Shown: positions 6,146-8,518 of the stretch, piece after piece
Layout of the letters: every line of letters begins with the position of its first letter
Numbering within the stretch: the stretch's first letter is position 1
Assembly (NCBI GenBank): GCA_007132255.1
Contig: SLOZ01000407.1
Span: forward strand, 1-8,518
Reading direction: 5' to 3'
DNA from: Limnochordia bacterium
GTDB taxonomy: Bacteria; Bacillota; Limnochordia; Darwinibacteriales; B1SED10-159
DNA length: 8,518 nt
The notes under the pieces: model-generated
Database searches by the model: none
Told to the model about the DNA's origin: nothing
The model's input: the letters and a program-made list of their open reading frames with translations, nothing else
Made by a program: the position numbers and the translations under genes

Positions 6146-7039
6146 TCAATTAGCCTGTCGGCGAGCGCCAACCAAAACCATGAACTCCATAGTGACCGTT
6201 TCCCGCCCCGATGCCAGCACCGCTTCCAAGGAGTCCAAGGGTAGGTTCCACGTTAACGGGCTCATCTCCAAAAACGCGCGGATTTCCTCATGTTTTATGG
6301 GCCAAAGATAGCGCACAGTTGTCTGCCGCAGCAGGTGCATTTCCTGTCGGAAGCGATCCAGCACAGCGTCATTGGAGTATTGCTTTAGTTCTTGACCGGG
6401 GGAACTGATCTCCCGGATCTCCTGCAGGTAGGCCTTGGTGGGTAGGACTTTGATGACAACACCTTCTGGAGCCAACACTCGCCGGAATTCGGAATAATTG
6501 CTGGGCGATAGAACGTTTAGGATACCCTGACAGGTTCCTGCCTGCAGTGGCAGATTTGCCAGGTCGGCGACGGCCCACGAAAGGCAGTCGTACGTCTTGG
6601 CTGCCAGATGAACGCCAGCCTTTGCCAAATCCACACCCAGCCCATAAGGACGTTCCTGCACTAAACCCAATTGTTCCCGCACATAGTGGAGAGCAAACCC
6701 GCTCCCACAGCCAGCATCAAGAAGAATCTTATTGGAATGCCCAGACCAGTGCCTTCCCAGTTGGGCTGCAACTTCTATCAACAGCGGTCGGAACAAACCA
6801 GATTGGCTTAAGCGATGTCGTTGTTCGAACAAACGCTTTTCATAGGGTTGAGTCTTGGTTGGTCCCGCCACCAAATGGACCATTCCGTTCTTCGCCAAAT
6901 CAAAACTATGGTGCCGCTGGCACAGCAAGCTGGTGGGTGGCTGCGTCCGCAGCATTGTGCGGCAAATCGGGCAGGCGAGAACTGGCTCCAATTGCTGAAA
7001 CCGCAGCAAAGCCTGCTCTAACTTTGCTCTAGTGGCCAT
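6146..7039 (-). CDS. rlmA: 23S rRNA (guanine-N1)-methyltransferase, RlmA family
   Basis: From the ATG at 7039 the product has 297 residues, near the family length. It opens with a zinc-finger pattern, CPIC (C23, C26) then CQRHH (C40, H44), as in RlmA, followed by SFDLAKNGMVHL. Motif I of the SAM-binding fold is DAGCGSG (108-114). NVLSPSNYSEFRRVLAPEG (175-193) and VIKVLPTKAYLQEIRE resemble the Gram-positive RlmA(II)/TlrB branch, whose members methylate G748 of 23S rRNA; the E. coli enzyme acts on G745. An upstream in-frame extension to 7153 lies inside the kinase gene. ATG 7039 is chosen because AAGGGCGG (7046-7053) ends 6 bases upstream; ATG 7045 would touch that site. The start overlaps the kinase stop by 11 bases, so translation is probably coupled. 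The exact guanine target is inferred from family only. Confidence 0.85.
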   Translation of the reverse strand: MATRAKLEQALLRFQQLEPVLACPICRTMLRTQPPTSLLCQRHHSFDLAKNGMVHLVAGPTKTQPYEKRLFEQRHRLSQSGLFRPLLIEVAAQLGRHWSGHSNKILLDAGCGSGFALHYVREQLGLVQERPYGLGVDLAKAGVHLAAKTYDCLSWAVADLANLPLQAGTCQGILNVLSPSNYSEFRRVLAPEGVVIKVLPTKAYLQEIREISSPGQELKQYSNDAVLDRFRQEMHLLRQTTVRYLWPIKHEEIRAFLEMSPLTWNLPLDSLEAVLASGRETVTMEFMVLVGARRQAN

Positions 7040-8096
7040 CTGCATCCGCCCTTGCAGTAAGGCTATTGCTGGACCATAGCTCGAGAAGTGTAGGACCGAA
7101 CTCCTGCCATTGTTGGCGCAGTTCCTCCGGAGTCGCTGTACCTGTTGTACCAAGCTTTTGGATCGTTACAGATGCCACCAAACTAGCAAAGCACGCTGCA
7201 TCCACCGGCGAACAGTTGGCGCACAATGCTGTGAGAATGCCGGCGCTGGTACTATCGCCAGCTCCAACAATGTCCAACGGGCCAGTGACGGGGACCGCAG
7301 CAACCGTTCGTGTCTGCTGCCCATCGAAGACCGCTAGCCCGCGCGGGCCTCTGGTGACAAACAAGGCCCGACGGGATTTCGCATATAAAGCTTCAATCAA
7401 CTGCTCCACACCAAGACCGCCGTCATCGCCCACGGCTGCCCGGGCTTCGTGCTCGTTAGGCTTCAAAATCACATTCCGGAACCGGCCAATGAAACCTCGC
7501 GAGTCTACTAAGACAGGCTTATCTGGGAACGATGCAGCTTTCTGATTCAACCAATGACGCACAGTTCGCGTCACGGTACCACAGTTTTCTTCCTCCACCT
7601 GGTCCATCACCATGATGCCATCGGCCGCATCCCACTGGCGCTCTAGTTCATGGATGATCGTTTGTTCGAGCTGTGCACTTGTGGGGCGATAATTTTTAAT
7701 GTCCCACCGCTCCATTTCGTCCATACCCGTCTGGTGCCGTTCCATTGGCTTGATGTACGTTGGGGTTACGAGCGATGGGTCTACCAGCAATGAACTGCGG
7801 TGAACCCCTCGTGCACCAAGTTCCTGCCGTAGTTGGTAACCATTACCATCATCGCCGATGGCTCCCACAGCCTCCACGTGTACGCCTAACGAACGCAGAT
7901 TGCTGGCCACGGTGCCAGCAGCACCAGGCGAACTCCACGCGCCCACCACTTGGTGCGCCCACTTACCAGTCTCGCGTGAAACCTCACGACGTTTCGGATC
8001 CACCAGCAGGTATTGATCCAAGAAGAAATCTCCCAACACCACAATTCGCAGTTGTCCCGCCCGTTGTAGTATAGTCTCCAAAAGCCGCCGATCCAC
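7029..8096 (-). CDS. PfkB-family carbohydrate kinase, heptose-7-phosphate kinase-like
   Basis: This 355-residue protein of the ribokinase/PfkB fold resembles the kinase half of HldE (RfaE). Seen are VVLGDFFLDQYL (19-30, like the GDVMLDRY of HldE), PGAAGTVASNLRSLG (57-71), AIGDDGNGYQLRQEL (79-93), VLVDSRGFIGRF (195-206), LKPNEHEA (211-218), LFVTRGPRG (245-253) and the anion-hole/catalytic DIVGAGDSTSAG (275-286; base D281). Compared with HldE, PGGAANVA has become PGAAGTVA, and the usual Thr before GAGD is Val, so the substrate may differ. There is no nucleotidyltransferase half. The start is GTG 8096 with GGGAGG (8104-8109) 7 bases upstream, just 4 bases after the preceding gene. If it is a heptose kinase, it would feed surface-glycan heptose synthesis; ribose- or fructose-type substrates remain possible. 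Confidence 0.85.
   Translation of the reverse strand: MDRRLLETILQRAGQLRIVVLGDFFLDQYLLVDPKRREVSRETGKWAHQVVGAWSSPGAAGTVASNLRSLGVHVEAVGAIGDDGNGYQLRQELGARGVHRSSLLVDPSLVTPTYIKPMERHQTGMDEMERWDIKNYRPTSAQLEQTIIHELERQWDAADGIMVMDQVEEENCGTVTRTVRHWLNQKAASFPDKPVLVDSRGFIGRFRNVILKPNEHEARAAVGDDGGLGVEQLIEALYAKSRRALFVTRGPRGLAVFDGQQTRTVAAVPVTGPLDIVGAGDSTSAGILTALCANCSPVDAACFASLVASVTIQKLGTTGTATPEELRQQWQEFGPTLLELWSSNSLTARADADGH
7046..7053 (-). promoter_or_regulatory. Ribosome-binding site deciding the methyltransferase start
   Basis: On the minus strand AAGGGCGG lies inside the end of the kinase gene, 6 bases before ATG 7039. It directly abuts ATG 7045, which argues against that alternative. Confidence 0.6.
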
Positions 8097-8100
8097 CGTC

Positions 8101-8518
8101 TCACCTCCCGCTCAATAACTGCCACAACGTGGGAATCGTTCTTTGATGGACCCCTTCAACATAATGGCTTTCCCCGCCATCCTGCACAGTCCGTACCAGA
8201 ATGGTCTTCCAATACCGATGGTAATACTGGGGATCCTCTTTGCTGGGCTCGACTCGGATATCCAAACCGCTCAACGGTTGAATGTCAAAAACCGCCGTTG
8301 TGAAATGCCGGACGTCCTCCCCGCGCTGCTTCGCGACGTTACGGGCCATCGCCAATGCCTTCAGGTATACTTCCGGGCCCATGATGGCCGAGCCAATATT
8401 GAGCAGAACACCGTTCTCGAGGTGCGTTACCGCTTGGGTAAACACCAGGAAGTCTTCGTAGGTCGCTCGCCCGGTGGCGCCGGCATCAAAGTTAGGATGT
8501 TCATGGATAATGTCTTGG
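8101..8518 (-). CDS. Conserved protein of unknown function, 5' end outside the window
   Basis: The frame is open from the right edge (first full codon at 8517) to the TGA at 8101-8103, giving the last 138 residues. A GTG at 8445 inside is not the start, because conserved-looking sequence continues upstream of it. Notable segments are IIHEHPNFDAGATG (3-16), NIGSAIMGPEVYLKALAMAR (40-59) and a DVRHFTTAVFDI strand. From memory, this pattern resembles uncharacterised proteins distantly like deoxyhypusine synthase that sit next to PfkB kinases, but I cannot verify that. The paired histidines and aspartate (H5, H7, D11) could be an active-site or metal motif. It lies 4 bases from the kinase gene, whose ribosome-binding site is within its last codons, so the two are co-translated. 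Confidence 0.65.
   Translation of the reverse strand, partial: QDIIHEHPNFDAGATGRATYEDFLVFTQAVTHLENGVLLNIGSAIMGPEVYLKALAMARNVAKQRGEDVRHFTTAVFDIQPLSGLDIRVEPSKEDPQYYHRYWKTILVRTVQDGGESHYVEGVHQRTIPTLWQLLSGR

Noticed and set aside
5905..6171. Minus-strand frame of 88 codons starting with TTG
   Set aside because: There is no good ribosome-binding site, it overlaps the methyltransferase end, it contains promoter sequence of the secreted-protein gene at its end, and it has no recognisable protein.
5915..6244. Plus-strand frame of 109 codons
   Set aside because: It runs into the methyltransferase gene on the opposite strand, has no ribosome-binding site and has a composition unlike a folded protein.
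7040..7153. N-terminal extension of the methyltransferase to 7153
   Set aside because: It lies wholly inside the kinase gene. ATG 7039 has a well-spaced ribosome-binding site and the family starts shortly before the zinc-finger cysteines.

Overview
The window reads as bacterial chromosomal DNA with compact genes, clear Shine-Dalgarno sequences (GGAGG-like), some TTG and GTG starts, and several strong intrinsic terminators between genes. The methyltransferase at the right resembles the Gram-positive branch of the RlmA family. The oligopeptide-type binding protein and the terminator style would also fit a Bacillota-like lineage, but a heptose-kinase-like PfkB protein is also present. I treat the taxon as unresolved. 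No mobile element, CRISPR array, tRNA or rRNA was seen.

Layout from left to right. (1) Positions 1-603 (+) are the C-terminal 200 codons of an ABC-transporter solute-binding protein, closed by a textbook terminator. (2) Positions 604-991 are a gene-free gap holding that terminator and a second, two-way terminator. (3) A divergent pair shares a 284-base intergenic region: a BCCT-family sodium-coupled transporter (minus) and a TIM-barrel sugar phosphate isomerase/epimerase (plus, TTG start). Each ends at its own terminator, so the pair looks like a self-contained uptake/metabolism module. (4) A lone APH-fold small-molecule kinase (plus) follows a leader with nested inverted repeats. It ends at a two-way terminator shared with the next gene. 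(5) A secreted protein of unknown function (minus) has an excellent promoter whose spacer carries an inverted repeat, suggesting a repressor site. (6) A compact minus-strand operon enters from the right edge: a protein of unknown function (5' end outside the window), a PfkB kinase resembling heptose-7-phosphate kinases (GTG start, 4-base gap), and an RlmA-type 23S rRNA methyltransferase overlapping the kinase by 11 bases.

No gene set here is clearly a new defence or mobile system. The points most worth following are the three-gene operon, the operator-like promoter of the secreted protein, the structured leader of the APH-fold kinase, and the reversed charge of the BCCT transporter tails relative to the classic osmosensor BetP.
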